The notes: generated from the sequence alone by a model not told the origin. Positions 16,199-25,373 are shown, counted from the stretch's first letter. The stretch: 64,000 nt of DNA from Thermosporothrix hazakensis (GCF_003253565.1 NZ_QKUF01000003.1:248001-312000), one strand, 5' to 3'. Made by a program: numbers and translations.

Positions 16199-17542
16199 GT
16201 GAATAGCCAAAGGCGCTTGTTCACGCCATCAAGAGTAATTTTGATGGCGGTTGTGTTACTACCGCTTCTGCTATCCGCCTGTAGTAATCGAGGTGCTAAT
16301 CCGCATGAAGTCGTGTATTGGAATATTTTCAATGATGATGTTTCAGGTAAGGCGGTACAGGCCGTAGTTGATAGCTTTAACAAACAGAACCCTGACTTAC
16401 ATGTCAAAATGGTTCCTGTTCCCCCCAATATATCCAACTCGAATGTGACCACACTGATCACGGCGGTTCGTGGTGGAACCGGGCCGGATGTGTATTTCCT
16501 CGATCGCTTTACTGTGAACCAATATGCGTCGATTGGTTTGCTGGAAGATCTGAACCCCTGGGTCTCCAAAGAGAAAGAGAAGCTTGCCGATCAATTCCAG
16601 CCCTTCGCATGGAATGAAGTGCTAATGCAAGGGCATCCGTATGCATTGCCGCTGAATGCTGATGCGCGTGCTCTCTTCTATAACAAGTCGGTGTTGCGTG
16701 ATGCTGGCATTGATCCCGAGATCCTGGACCCCAAGAATGGCCCGATTACGATTGATGAATTGAAGGCGCTGGCAACGAAGATCAATAAGGTGGGACCGGA
16801 TGGGAACTATGAGCGTTTGGGCATGGTTCCGTATATTGGTGAGGCCTCCCATACCACCTGGGGGATGATCTATGGCGCGAAATTCTTTGATGATCGGTCA
16901 TGTAAAATCACTCCGACTGAGCCCGCGATGCTGAATGCCATGAATATGGTTTACGACTGGGTGAAGGAACTTAATCCCTCGAAAGTGGCTACTTTTGTGG
17001 ATAGCTATGTCTCGAACCCGAGTATGACCCCGGCTCAAGACCCCTTTATGAACGGGAAGCTTGGCTTCAAGATTGACGGCGACTGGGCTCTTGCCAGCAT
17101 TGCCAAATACAAGCCCAATCTGGATTATGGTGTGACCTATCTGCCGGTTCCTGACAAGTCAAAGGCTCCTGCTACATGGTCTGGTGGGTTCTCACTGGTC
17201 ATCCCGAAAAACGCAAAGAACCCGGATGGCGCGTATCGTTTTATGCGCTACTTTACCGGTCCTGAGGGTCAGAAGATTTTCGCCCAGGGCTTTGGAAGCA
17301 TGCCTACACTCAAGTCTCTGATGAATGACAAGACGCTCTTCAGTGGGAAGCGTGCATTCTTCAGCGAACTGCTCAAATACTCTCATAGCCGCGTGCCTCT
17401 GCCAGTTAGCGCCACTCTGTGGGATGAGCTGACCTCGGCTCAGGAAAAGGTGCAATACAACATCGGTACCCCTGAAGAGGCTCTGCAAAGTGTCTATCGG
17501 CGTGTACAGCCGCAGCTCGAACAGTATTGTCCCTTGAAGTAA
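16199..17542 (+). CDS. Sugar ABC transporter substrate-binding lipoprotein
   Basis: 447 residues. Lipoprotein signal with basic N terminus, hydrophobic core VILMAVVLLPLLL and lipobox LLSAC, then VVYWNIFNDDVSGKAVQAVV, the start of the family 1 (maltose/multiple sugar) binding fold. GTGPDVYFLDRF and GGFSLVIPKNAKNPDGAYRFM are standard blocks. Anchored outside the membrane; delivers an oligo- or monosaccharide to the following two permeases. The GTG at 16199 follows AGAGGAGG by about 5 nt, so it is chosen over the TTG at 16178. A candidate operator and an attenuator precede it. Confidence 0.9.
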   Translation: MNSQRRLFTPSRVILMAVVLLPLLLSACSNRGANPHEVVYWNIFNDDVSGKAVQAVVDSFNKQNPDLHVKMVPVPPNISNSNVTTLITAVRGGTGPDVYFLDRFTVNQYASIGLLEDLNPWVSKEKEKLADQFQPFAWNEVLMQGHPYALPLNADARALFYNKSVLRDAGIDPEILDPKNGPITIDELKALATKINKVGPDGNYERLGMVPYIGEASHTTWGMIYGAKFFDDRSCKITPTEPAMLNAMNMVYDWVKELNPSKVATFVDSYVSNPSMTPAQDPFMNGKLGFKIDGDWALASIAKYKPNLDYGVTYLPVPDKSKAPATWSGGFSLVIPKNAKNPDGAYRFMRYFTGPEGQKIFAQGFGSMPTLKSLMNDKTLFSGKRAFFSELLKYSHSRVPLPVSATLWDELTSAQEKVQYNIGTPEEALQSVYRRVQPQLEQYCPLK

Positions 17543-17602
17543 GCATGGCGATCGCTCGCATTCTGCAAACCAAGATGCGTGCGTGTGAAGGAGAGATGAG
17601 GA

Positions 17603-18553
17603 ATGGTTACAGCGAAAGATGCGAATGAGGTAACCGGTACAAAACGTGCTGCGACGAAGCGGCCTGCATTGTCCCGTCAGGATCGAAAGAATCTGATAAA
17701 GGGCATCCTCTTTATCAGCCCGTGGGTTATCGGTTTTCTGGTCTTTACCCTCTGGCCCTCGATCTATGTTCTGATTCTGAGCTTTACCCGGTATTCCGGG
17801 CTAGGCGCCCCGGTCTGGCTTGGGTTACAGAACTATCAGCGCTTGCTTGTCGATGATCTGTTCTGGAAATCACTTGGAAATACCTTCTTTTACTGTTTAC
17901 TGGCGGTGCCTATCGGTGCGGTTGTCGCTATTGTGATGGCGCTTGCCATGAATCGCAGCGTTCGTGAGATAGCGGTGTATCGCGCGATTTTCTATCTGCC
18001 GTCGATCCTGCCTGCCTTCGCGATGTCGTTTATCGTGATGGCCCTGATCAGTCCGCAGTATGGCCTTGTAAGCTGGGTGCTCTCGCTCTTTGGTGTGCCT
18101 AAGACCAGCTATTTGAGCGATCCCTGGGGTGCGAAAATCGTGATTGTGGCGATGGCGCAGCTTGGAGCAGGGAACGCGGCCCTGATCTTCCTGGCTGGCT
18201 TGAAAGGTATTCCTGAGACGCTCTATGAGGCTGCCCGACTTGATGGGGCGGGACCGGTGCGTCGTTTCTTCAATATTACATTACCGCTGATTTCACCTAT
18301 TGTCCTGTTTAACTTAATCACCGGTATTAGCTCAGGCCTTCAGGTCTTCACACAGGCGTATATCATGACCAATGGCGGACCAAACAACGAGACGCTTTTC
18401 TATATGCTCTATCTCTATAAAAATGCCTTCTCGTATGCGCAGTTCGGGTATGCCTCCGCGCTCTCGATCGTACTGTTTGTTATCGGTCTGATCATGGCTC
18501 TTATTACGTATGTCGTCTCAAAGCGCTTTGTGACCTATGATCTGGTGAGTTAA
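17603..18553 (+). CDS. Sugar ABC transporter permease, MalF type
   Basis: 316 residues with six membrane segments. Starts the first helix with LFISPWVIGFLVFTLWPSIYVLILSF. The EAA loop EAARLDGAGPVRRFFNITLPL, which docks with the ATPase, is intact. Integral inner-membrane subunit of a carbohydrate uptake-1 family importer. A good ribosome-binding site (GGAGAG) precedes the ATG. No ATPase gene is present in this operon, so a shared MsmX/UgpC-type ATPase encoded elsewhere is expected. Confidence 0.92.
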   Translation: MVTAKDANEVTGTKRAATKRPALSRQDRKNLIKGILFISPWVIGFLVFTLWPSIYVLILSFTRYSGLGAPVWLGLQNYQRLLVDDLFWKSLGNTFFYCLLAVPIGAVVAIVMALAMNRSVREIAVYRAIFYLPSILPAFAMSFIVMALISPQYGLVSWVLSLFGVPKTSYLSDPWGAKIVIVAMAQLGAGNAALIFLAGLKGIPETLYEAARLDGAGPVRRFFNITLPLISPIVLFNLITGISSGLQVFTQAYIMTNGGPNNETLFYMLYLYKNAFSYAQFGYASALSIVLFVIGLIMALITYVVSKRFVTYDLVS

Positions 18554-18555
18554 GC

Positions 18556-18651
18556 ATGAGCGAGATGAAAACGGAAGAAACCGGAAAGATGAGTAGACGA
18601 AATGCTGCTGCGAAGGCAGTTGATATGGAAGCGAAGGAGGCTCAACGATGA
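18556..18651 (+). CDS. 31-codon ORF between the two sugar permease genes
   Basis: ATG at 18556 starts two bases after the MalF-type stop; the frame runs 31 codons (begins MSEMKTEETGK, ends AKEAQR) and its TGA overlaps the next start as ATGA at 18648. GGTGAG lies about 8 nt upstream. The peptide is strongly charged and helical-looking with no hydrophobic stretch. Both junctions look translationally coupled, so it may be a real small protein, a coupling peptide or chance. Confidence 0.4.
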   Translation: MSEMKTEETGKMSRRNAAAKAVDMEAKEAQR

Positions 18652-19526
18652 GCGCTGTGCTATCTGAGGCTCCCCGGGTTGGAGCGAGCAAACGGCGTGT
18701 AACGTTTAAGAAGGTGCTGGACAACGTCGGAGTACGTATTCTCCTGATCGTTATGTCCATTCTGTTCCTGATCCCACTGTACTGGACCGTGGTCACGGCG
18801 CTGAAACAAGATCAGGAACTGGCGGTCTATCCGCCGACACTGATACCCCATGTCTGGGCATGGGAAAACTTCAGTAAAGCGCTGGATATTATGCCCTATG
18901 GCACCTATTTCATGAACTCGGTGCTTATCACCAGTCTGAATATTATCGGGGCGCTGATCTCTGGTATGCTTGTGGCGTATGGCTTTGCCTGTATCAACTG
19001 GCCAGGTCGCGATAAGGTGTTTTATGTTGTGCTGGCGACTATCTTTTTGCCGACGCCTATTACCCTGATCCCGTTGTTTGATATGTTTGCTTCATTGGGA
19101 TGGGTCAATACCTATCTGCCGCTGGTGGTCCCGGCCTTCTTCGGCAGCTCATTTAACGTGTTTCTGCTGCGTCAGTTCCTGTTGCAGATCCCGCGGGAGA
19201 TGATGGAAGCGGCTCGCATTGATGGAGCGAACGAGCTCCAGATCCTTTTCAGAGTAGTTTTCCCGATGGCGCGTCCTGCGTTGGCGGTGGTGGCTATTCT
19301 GGTCGGTATCGGGGTCTGGAACGACTTTATGGGACCATTGATCTACATTCAGGATGATTCACTGCGCCCGCTGGCAATCGGACTTCAGTTCTTCCAGTCG
19401 GCCCACGATATCCAGTATAACCTGTTGATGGCGGCCTCTCTGATGGTGCTTGTGCCAGTGATTATCTTCTTCCTGTTCTTCCAGCGTCACTTTATTAAGG
19501 GCGTGGTTGTTGGCAGTATCAAATAA
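18648..19526 (+). CDS. Sugar ABC transporter permease, MalG type
   Basis: 292 residues, six membrane segments. The EAA loop EAARIDGANELQILFRVVFP is present around residue 185-205, and the C terminus ends FFLFFQRHFIKGVVVGSIK, the usual MalG-type ending. GAAGGAGG lies before the ATG. Forms the heterodimeric channel with the preceding permease. The gene ends at a strong bidirectional terminator. Confidence 0.93.
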   Translation: MSAVLSEAPRVGASKRRVTFKKVLDNVGVRILLIVMSILFLIPLYWTVVTALKQDQELAVYPPTLIPHVWAWENFSKALDIMPYGTYFMNSVLITSLNIIGALISGMLVAYGFACINWPGRDKVFYVVLATIFLPTPITLIPLFDMFASLGWVNTYLPLVVPAFFGSSFNVFLLRQFLLQIPREMMEAARIDGANELQILFRVVFPMARPALAVVAILVGIGVWNDFMGPLIYIQDDSLRPLAIGLQFFQSAHDIQYNLLMAASLMVLVPVIIFFLFFQRHFIKGVVVGSIK

Positions 19527-19534
19527 ACCGGCCA

Positions 19535-19570
19535 AAAAAGATCGGAGCCTCGCAAAGAGGCTCCTTTTTT
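19535..19570. terminator. Bidirectional rho-independent terminator
   Basis: GGAGCCTC / GAGGCTCC stem (19544-19551, 19557-19564), loop 5 nt, followed by TTTTTT on the plus strand and GATC then TTTTTT on the minus strand. It separates the sugar importer from the convergent metG. Confidence 0.9.
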
Positions 19571-19580
19571 CTGCCATTCT

Positions 19581-21242
19581 TTATTGTGCGGGTTCTTCCA
19601 GCTTGGGGAAGAGCGGTGTCGGTTTGGGCAGCGTACTCCCTGCGGGAACCTGACGCAGTTCCCAACGCTCTTTGCTGGCCTCTCCCTCGAAGCCGAGAAG
19701 TTCATGAAGCTTCTGAGAAGAGAACGGAAGGTACGGGCTGAAGAGCGTATGCAGTCCGCTGAGCACTTGAAGCATCACATAGATCGTGGTGCCAGCGGCC
19801 TCACGATCGACCTTGATCTGTTTCCAGGGGGCCTGCTCGTCGAGATAGCGGTTAGCTTCGCGAGCAACCGCCATCGCGGCGTTAATACCGTCTTTGAAGT
19901 GGCACTGCTCAATCGCGCTGGCAACCTGAGCGAAGCCCTGCTCAACTTTTTCCAGAATAGCCTTATCGGCCTCTCGGAGCGGCAGCGGTTCGGGAACCAC
20001 GCCGCCAAAGCGGCTTTGCAAGAAGGTCAAGGTGCGATGTGCCACATTGCCATAGGCCGCGACCAGTTCATCATTGTTGCGACGAATCATTTCCTGGAAG
20101 GTGAAATCAGTATCGCGGTTCTCGGGAGCCGTGACAGAGAGATAGTAGCGCAGGGTATCGGCGCTATACTGATCCAGTACATCGCGGGTCCAGATGACGT
20201 TACCACGACTGGTTGAGGCTTTTTCGCCGCTCATGGTCATAAACTCGTTGGCCGGGACATCGTAGGGGAGGTTCCGGTTGCCGTAGCCGATGAGCATGGC
20301 GGGCCAGATCAGAGCGTGAAACGGAATGTTATCTTTGCCGATAAAGTAGTAGGATTTGACCGCTGGCTCTGTTTTGCCGGGCACCCACCATGTTTCCCAG
20401 GTATCGGGGGTTCCGTGTTTCTGGGCCCATTCAACAGTCGCCGAGAAGTAGCCAATCACCGCGTCAAACCAGACATAGATGCGCTTATCTTCGTATCCTT
20501 CCAGAGGAATGGGAACGCCCCAATCAAGGTCGCGGGTAATTGCGCGTGCTCGCAGGCCCTCTTTCAACCAGTTATTGACGAAGGCTACAGTATTCTGACG
20601 CCAGTGCTCTTTGTCGTGAGAAAGCCATTGTTGAAGCGGCTCTTGTAGCTTGGGGAGGTCCAGGAAGAAGTGCTCGGTCTTGCGCATTTCCAGCTTGCTG
20701 GTCTTGCTGCCACAGAGGCGGCAATGCGGGTTCACCAGGTCGATAGGATCAAGCGTCTTGCCGCAGTTATCGCACTGGTCGCCGCGGGCCGAATCATAGC
20801 CGCAGTGAGGACAGGTGCCCTCAATGTAGCGGTCGGGCAGAAAGCGGCGATCGGTCGGACAGTAGGGGGACTCCATTGTGTCCTTGAAGATATAGCCGTT
20901 TTTTTGCAGGGTTAAAAAGAAGTCCTGAACGATGCGGTAATGATTTTCCGTCGTGGTCTCCGTAAAGATGTCCCAGGACATGCCCAGACGGTCCCAGACC
21001 TCACAGATCTGTGCATGGTAATCAGCAACAAACTCAAGGGGCGTGATACCGCGTTTTTCGGCCTCGACGAGAATCGGGGTGCCATGTTCATCGCTGCCAG
21101 AGACCATCAGGACATGGTTCCCAGCCATGCGGTGGTAGCGTGCGAACGTGTCAGCCGGGAGGTATGCGCCGACGATTTGTCCTACATGGGTAGAACTTTT
21201 GGCATACGGCCACGCGACACAGACTAGAATGTGTTCGTTCAT
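19581..21242 (-). CDS. metG: Methionine--tRNA ligase
   Basis: 553 residues, class I aminoacyl-tRNA synthetase. The HIGH equivalent is STHVG in VAWPYAKSSTHVGQIVG; the KMSKS equivalent is KASTSRGNV. A double zinc-knuckle domain sits near 130-165 (CPHCGY, CDNCG, CRLCG). There is no C-terminal tRNA-binding (EMAP) domain. The start is the ATG at 21242 (MNEHILVCVAWPYA), since the 33 upstream codons are unrelated to the family; AAGGGAG lies about 14 nt before it, a rather long spacing. No T-box leader is visible in the 164 bases upstream. Confidence 0.94.
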   Translation of the reverse strand: MNEHILVCVAWPYAKSSTHVGQIVGAYLPADTFARYHRMAGNHVLMVSGSDEHGTPILVEAEKRGITPLEFVADYHAQICEVWDRLGMSWDIFTETTTENHYRIVQDFFLTLQKNGYIFKDTMESPYCPTDRRFLPDRYIEGTCPHCGYDSARGDQCDNCGKTLDPIDLVNPHCRLCGSKTSKLEMRKTEHFFLDLPKLQEPLQQWLSHDKEHWRQNTVAFVNNWLKEGLRARAITRDLDWGVPIPLEGYEDKRIYVWFDAVIGYFSATVEWAQKHGTPDTWETWWVPGKTEPAVKSYYFIGKDNIPFHALIWPAMLIGYGNRNLPYDVPANEFMTMSGEKASTSRGNVIWTRDVLDQYSADTLRYYLSVTAPENRDTDFTFQEMIRRNNDELVAAYGNVAHRTLTFLQSRFGGVVPEPLPLREADKAILEKVEQGFAQVASAIEQCHFKDGINAAMAVAREANRYLDEQAPWKQIKVDREAAGTTIYVMLQVLSGLHTLFSPYLPFSSQKLHELLGFEGEASKERWELRQVPAGSTLPKPTPLFPKLEEPAQ

Positions 21243-21405
21243 GAGCGTTGATTTTTCTCCCTTAAAATGATCTTTTGCTTTAGAGGCATGTGGGGAAGGT
21301 GGTGCAGGATAGAACCAGACTTTTAGCGCATACTCCAGCAACAGTAGAAACAGGTCCGAGGTTTGATAGATGTATTATAGCAAGTGATAGCGCCCCGTAC
21401 AAGTT

Positions 21406-22431
21406 TCACATACCAATGTAACGTGCATAGAGCGTGCGGGCTACATGCTCGTCCGCTGTTCCTTTGATGATCGCACGTGCATCAGGAAAAATGGTCAGGT
21501 CGTAGCCATCCACCTGAAAGCGGAGCAGGTAGCTGTTATAATTGACAGTGCCAAGCGGTTGAAGCCGCTGCGCGAGCTCTGCGAAGTTGAGCGTTACGCC
21601 TCCACGCTGCCCGGTATGGCCTCGTACCTGAACGGCGTTACGCCCACAGAGGGTTGTTGCGCTGCCACTGTTGAGTGTATCTAAGAACTCAAAGTGATGC
21701 TGACCGCAGGCCGGACAATCCGGCTGGCGTGGAAGTTCCAGCCGCTCAGATGTATTTTCCCACAGGTCAATACAGGTGAGGGCATGACTGACCTTCTCGC
21801 TTCCTAACAGGATTTTCAAGGCTTCGGTAGAGGCGATGCCGCAGATTGTTCCTACGATACCGTTTAATACCCCTGCTGTGTCACAGGTTGGCGTGGTTCC
21901 GGGAAGAGGCATTTCCGGAAAGACACAGCGAAGACAGGGGGTAGAACCCGGCAGAATGTTCATGGTCACGCCATAGGATGCAATCACTCCGCTGTAGATC
22001 CAGGGGCGTTGTAGCTTGATACAGACATCATTCAGGAGATAGCGCGTCTCAAAATTATCTGTGGCATCGAGAAGCAAATCAGATGTGCGTACAAGATCTT
22101 CAATACCATCAGCGTTGATATCCTCGACCAGGGCTTCAATCTGCACATCGCTATTCACGCGGCGCAATTTCTCTGTTGCGGCAATGGCCTTTGGCAGGCG
22201 CTTCTTTACGTCTTCTTCATCAAAGAGAATCTGTCGTTGCAGGTTGTTCAGTTCAACAAAGTCACGATCTGCGATAATCAGTTTGCCTATGCCTGCGCGA
22301 CAGAGATTGTTCGCAAGCACGGTACCAAGCGCGCCACAGCCAATCAGGGTTACGGTCGCGGCGCGTAGACGCTCCTGCCCGGCTTGACCGATAGGCTGAA
22401 ACAATATCTGTCGTGAATAGCGATCGAGCAT
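21406..22431 (-). CDS. ThiF/MoeB-family E1-like adenylyltransferase
   Basis: 341 residues. RYSRQILFQPIGQAGQERL begins the E1 fold, followed by the nucleotide loop LIGCGALGTVLANNL, NNLQRQILF, DATDNFETRYLLND, and the zinc pair CLRCVFPE with a distal CPACG. Activates the C-terminal Gly of a ThiS/MoaD-like sulfur carrier by adenylation. The candidate catalytic Cys is in TPTCDTAG. The C-terminal 90 residues (FAELAQRLQ ... FPDARAIIKGT) are the extra domain found in longer MoeB-type proteins, not a rhodanese domain. No ThiS or MoaD gene is nearby, so thiamin versus molybdopterin cannot be decided. Confidence 0.88.
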   Translation of the reverse strand: MLDRYSRQILFQPIGQAGQERLRAATVTLIGCGALGTVLANNLCRAGIGKLIIADRDFVELNNLQRQILFDEEDVKKRLPKAIAATEKLRRVNSDVQIEALVEDINADGIEDLVRTSDLLLDATDNFETRYLLNDVCIKLQRPWIYSGVIASYGVTMNILPGSTPCLRCVFPEMPLPGTTPTCDTAGVLNGIVGTICGIASTEALKILLGSEKVSHALTCIDLWENTSERLELPRQPDCPACGQHHFEFLDTLNSGSATTLCGRNAVQVRGHTGQRGGVTLNFAELAQRLQPLGTVNYNSYLLRFQVDGYDLTIFPDARAIIKGTADEHVARTLYARYIGM

Positions 22432-22601
22432 ACTTTTCCCCTTTTATTCTGCCTGGAGAGTTTCCCTTCATGCCTTTTGATATTCTAGCATATCTTCTGA
22501 AACAAGGCTACGGCGTTACCTTCTTTTCTGCTGACGCTGGATTGGCATATGTCTATCTCTCTATTATATTGACTGGCTAGTATGCAAATAGGAGATATGG
22601 A

Positions 22602-22622
22602 AAGCAGTGATACTCACTGCTT
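22602..22622 (+). other. Short perfect hairpin in a 5' leader
   Basis: AAGCAGTGA-TAC-TCACTGCTT, a 9-bp perfect inverted repeat about 30 bases before the small membrane protein gene. No T tract follows. It may be an operator or an mRNA-stabilising hairpin. The rest of 22432-22652 shows only AT-rich putative promoter sequence. Confidence 0.4.
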
Positions 22623-22652
22623 GTTTCGTTCATAGAAAGGATAGAGTACAGA

Positions 22653-22889
22653 ATGTCGTCTAAAGTCGAAATGCCTTTTCGCACCGAAGATGCCCAGGAA
22701 CAGTATTTTCAGGTCACCGATGCGGTGCCTGCACAGGTCTGGTACTGGGCGGCGGTAAGTTCTATTGTTGCTTCTGCCATGATGTTTCTGATGAATAAGA
22801 AGGATTGGGCCATTTTCGTAGGACAATGGCCTCCTGCCTTTCTGCTGTTTGCGATCTTCCATAAGATCTTGAGGCCCTCTTCTCGGTAG
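22653..22889 (+). CDS. Small membrane protein of unknown function
   Basis: 78 residues with two short hydrophobic segments (VWYWAAVSSIVASAMMFLM and WPPAFLLFAIFHKIL) separated by a KKDW turn. AAAGG lies upstream of the ATG and a strong terminator lies just downstream, so it looks like a real monocistronic gene. No family is recognised beyond a hairpin-type membrane protein. Confidence 0.65.
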   Translation: MSSKVEMPFRTEDAQEQYFQVTDAVPAQVWYWAAVSSIVASAMMFLMNKKDWAIFVGQWPPAFLLFAIFHKILRPSSR

Positions 22890-22897
22890 CCACTCAG

Positions 22898-22939
22898 AGC
22901 TGTCTTGTAGAGATCCAGTCTCTATGGGGCAGCTTTTTT
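22898..22939 (+). terminator. Rho-independent terminator
   Basis: A 16-bp stem including G-U pairs (22898-22913 with 22919-22934), loop TCCAG, followed by five to six T. It directly follows the small membrane protein gene. The remainder of the gap to 23349 holds no supported gene. Confidence 0.8.
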
Positions 22940-23349
22940 GTTTTTGGGGCTGACTGCTTGGTTTTGGTGATCCAGGAAAAAACATGTGTGAGAAGAATCG
23001 ATCTGGACAGGTATATACTAAGGAAAGAACGGGTTTTTTGTTGAAACGATGAGATAAGGTGTTTGTTGTTTCCTGTATTTTGGATGGAAGAAAGAATATA
23101 CAGGAACTCGTCCTCTTCTCAAGAAACTATAGAAACTTGCAGCCAGGTGCGCTACTATAGAATAGGAATTGATTTCCAGATAAGAGATACAACGGTTCAG
23201 AGAATGGAAGAGCTTGAGCAATTTCGTAGTACGAAGAGAATCATGAGTTGGCAGTGAAACTGAACTGTGTTACAATGCAAAAGAGGGTGATGCACCTTCT
23301 AAAGCCCGTAACCAGTACAGTATATAGCTCTTTGAAAGAGGCAAACCCT

Positions 23350-23796
23350 ATGGATAGCGGGAACGCCGTGAAAAAAGTATTGGTTATTGATGATAACCCG
23401 ACCATCGTCGAACTGATAAAATACGCGGTCAGTCTTCATGGTAGCTATCAGGTGAGCGTTGCATATGACGGGGTGCAGGGGCTTGAGCGGGTCTATGCCG
23501 AACAACCTGATTGTGTCATTATTGATGTGAAAATGCCGCGTATGGGGGGCTATCAGTTAGTTCGTTGTCTGCGTGGCGATCCTCGTACCGCCGATACCCC
23601 GCTGATTATTCTCAGCGCGATGACACGAGAAGAGGATCAGATGGCAGGACTGCTGTCAGGTGCGGATGAGTACCTGACCAAGCCGTTTAAACCAACCGCG
23701 CTGAATGAAGCAATTGAACGTGTGTTGCGCTTGACCCCCGATGAACGCCAGAGCCGAACCGAGTATCTTGTGCGCACTCAGTCTGAGCGCGAATAA
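23350..23796 (+). CDS. Stand-alone CheY-like response regulator
   Basis: 148 residues, a single receiver domain. KVLVIDDNPTIVEL carries the acidic pair (Asp14, Asp15), VIIDVKMPRMGG the phospho-acceptor Asp59, LSAMT the switch Thr/Ser and YLTKPF the Lys. No output domain. Probably relays phosphate from a separate histidine kinase. AGAGG 8 nt before the ATG at 23350 sets the start; the frame's 34 upstream codons are dropped. Confidence 0.9.
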   Translation: MDSGNAVKKVLVIDDNPTIVELIKYAVSLHGSYQVSVAYDGVQGLERVYAEQPDCVIIDVKMPRMGGYQLVRCLRGDPRTADTPLIILSAMTREEDQMAGLLSGADEYLTKPFKPTALNEAIERVLRLTPDERQSRTEYLVRTQSERE

Positions 23797-23859
23797 TATC
23801 TGCTTGCTGGTGAAGAAGAGACACTTTTCTTTGCCACCGGAAAAACTGTAAAAGAATAT

Positions 23860-24270
23860 GTGGGTCACAAGGCATTGCGTAGGTTAACTATTCTGTTTAT
23901 AGATAGTGATAAAAATGCCCATGAAAAGTTACAGCAAGCTCTGGGAGAGGGGTTTGTTGTCCAGGGGGTAGTATCTATAGCAGAGGCCAAACGGGTCTTG
24001 AGTATAAAGGTGCCTGATGTCTTGATCAGTGAGGTATGGGTTGGTGAGGAAAGTGGCTTAGAGCTTTGCCGTTATGTGCGCGGCAAAGCTGCTTTTAAAT
24101 GTCTTCCATTTATGTTTCTGACATCCCTTTCTACCCTTCAGGATAAAGTGGCTGGCTTTGAAGCCGGAACCGATGATTATGTCGTCAAGCCGTTTGATGC
24201 TCGACATTTACAGGCGCGAATCCGCTTGCTTGTTCGTATCAAACGGCTTGAGCAGCATGCCGGTGTCTAA
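23860..24270 (+). CDS. Receiver-domain protein with Glu at the phospho-acceptor position
   Basis: 136 residues, single receiver fold. LTILFIDSDKNA has Asp15 and Asp17 but Ser16 in between. In PDVLISEVWVGEESGLEL the usual acceptor Asp is Glu58. Thr88 (FLTS) and Lys110 (VVKPF) are kept. A Glu there often mimics the phosphorylated state, so this may be a constitutively active or phosphorylation-independent receiver. It follows the first receiver gene by 63 bases and is probably cotranscribed. The GTG start at 23860 has no clear ribosome-binding site. Confidence 0.8.
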   Translation: MGHKALRRLTILFIDSDKNAHEKLQQALGEGFVVQGVVSIAEAKRVLSIKVPDVLISEVWVGEESGLELCRYVRGKAAFKCLPFMFLTSLSTLQDKVAGFEAGTDDYVVKPFDARHLQARIRLLVRIKRLEQHAGV

Positions 24271-24309
24271 GCCGGTATTGCAATACAGCGTGTTCAAGTG
24301 CTGGCTTAG
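24267..24309. other. Inverted repeat spanning two convergent stop codons
   Basis: CTAAGCCGG (24267-24275) pairs with CTGGCTTAG (24301-24309), 9 pairs with one G-T. The repeat covers the stop codon of the receiver gene and that of the convergent permease gene. No T tract, so at best a weak bidirectional terminator. Confidence 0.4.
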
Positions 24310-25361
24310 TCTTTGGAGCGAGGATCAAAGGCGTCCCGTAGACCATCGCCCAGAAAGGAGAAGGCCAGCACGATAACTGCGAGCATACCAGTTGGAAGCA
24401 ACGCTTCCCAGGGATGGATGGCGAGCAGCGTTTGTGCTGCCGAGATCATCAGGCCGATGCTGGACCCCGGATCCTGAACCCCCAGACCCAGGAGACTAAT
24501 ACCTGCCTCATTAATAATCGTGTTGGAAATGTTCAGGGTTGCCGCAATGATGACGATGCTGAACAGGTTCGGGACGATGTGCTTTGTGATGATCTTTAGA
24601 TCGGTTGTTCCCGCCGCTTTTGCCGCCTCAATAAATTGTTGCTGTTTGAGCTGCATTGTTTGTCCTCGGACATAGCGGGCCATCAACGGCCATGAGGTAA
24701 TAGAGAGGGCTAATACAACCAGGAGCAGGCGGGCATTGCCTCCACTGAGCAGTGGCGTGTTTGCGAACATGACATCGACCTGTGGCCCGAAAATGCCGGT
24801 CAGCAGGATCACGAAAAGCAGGCCGGGGAAGGCGAACATCAGGTCGGTAAACCGTGCCAGCAGGGTATCAACCCAACCCCCATAATAGCCCGCCAGGACG
24901 CCGATCACAACCCCGAGCAGAATGTCAATGATCTCCACCAGCACCGCGACCACAATAGAGACCAGAATACCTTGCATCAAACGGGCCAGCATATCGCGTC
25001 CAACCCGATCGGTTCCAAGCCAGTTCAGCCCGTTAGGACCCTCGTCAAGATGATCAAGATTCTGGAAACTGTGGCTATGGTACTGCGTCGGTCCGATCTT
25101 TTGCGCGTCCGCTGTTTCGATCGTGCCCCCGATATGCTGATAGATTGGAGGACCAATCAGGGAGATCAGCACCAGAAACGCGATCACACACATACTGACC
25201 AGTGCCCGTCGATCACGCATCAGGCGCCTGAGGGATTGTTGAAATGGTGTCGGCGACTTCTGAACTTTTCCTTCAATCACCGCTTGGACCTGGTTCTCAG
25301 TCACTTCAGGAGGCCGGGCTTCTGGCTGTTCTATAGATGGGTTTTGATCTCGTGTTTCCAT
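24306..25361 (-). CDS. Oligopeptide ABC transporter permease, DppC/OppC type
   Basis: 351 residues, six membrane segments after a hydrophilic N-terminal tail of about 50. RRLMRDRRALVSMCVIAFL and the OppC N-domain are followed by the EAA loop EAAKAAGTTDLKIITKHIVPN, and the protein ends LGDGLRDAFDPRSKD, the standard C terminus. The ATG at 25361 is preferred since AAGAGGTG lies just upstream of it and overlaps the GTG at 25370. It is the last gene of the leftward unit SBP-DppB-DppC. No ATPase genes are in this unit. Confidence 0.93.
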   Translation of the reverse strand: METRDQNPSIEQPEARPPEVTENQVQAVIEGKVQKSPTPFQQSLRRLMRDRRALVSMCVIAFLVLISLIGPPIYQHIGGTIETADAQKIGPTQYHSHSFQNLDHLDEGPNGLNWLGTDRVGRDMLARLMQGILVSIVVAVLVEIIDILLGVVIGVLAGYYGGWVDTLLARFTDLMFAFPGLLFVILLTGIFGPQVDVMFANTPLLSGGNARLLLVVLALSITSWPLMARYVRGQTMQLKQQQFIEAAKAAGTTDLKIITKHIVPNLFSIVIIAATLNISNTIINEAGISLLGLGVQDPGSSIGLMISAAQTLLAIHPWEALLPTGMLAVIVLAFSFLGDGLRDAFDPRSKD

Positions 25362-25373
25362 GATACGCACCTC

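Noticed and set aside
21243..21405. Possible T-box leader upstream of metG
   Set aside because: The gap is too short and lacks the T-box core and a specifier stem.
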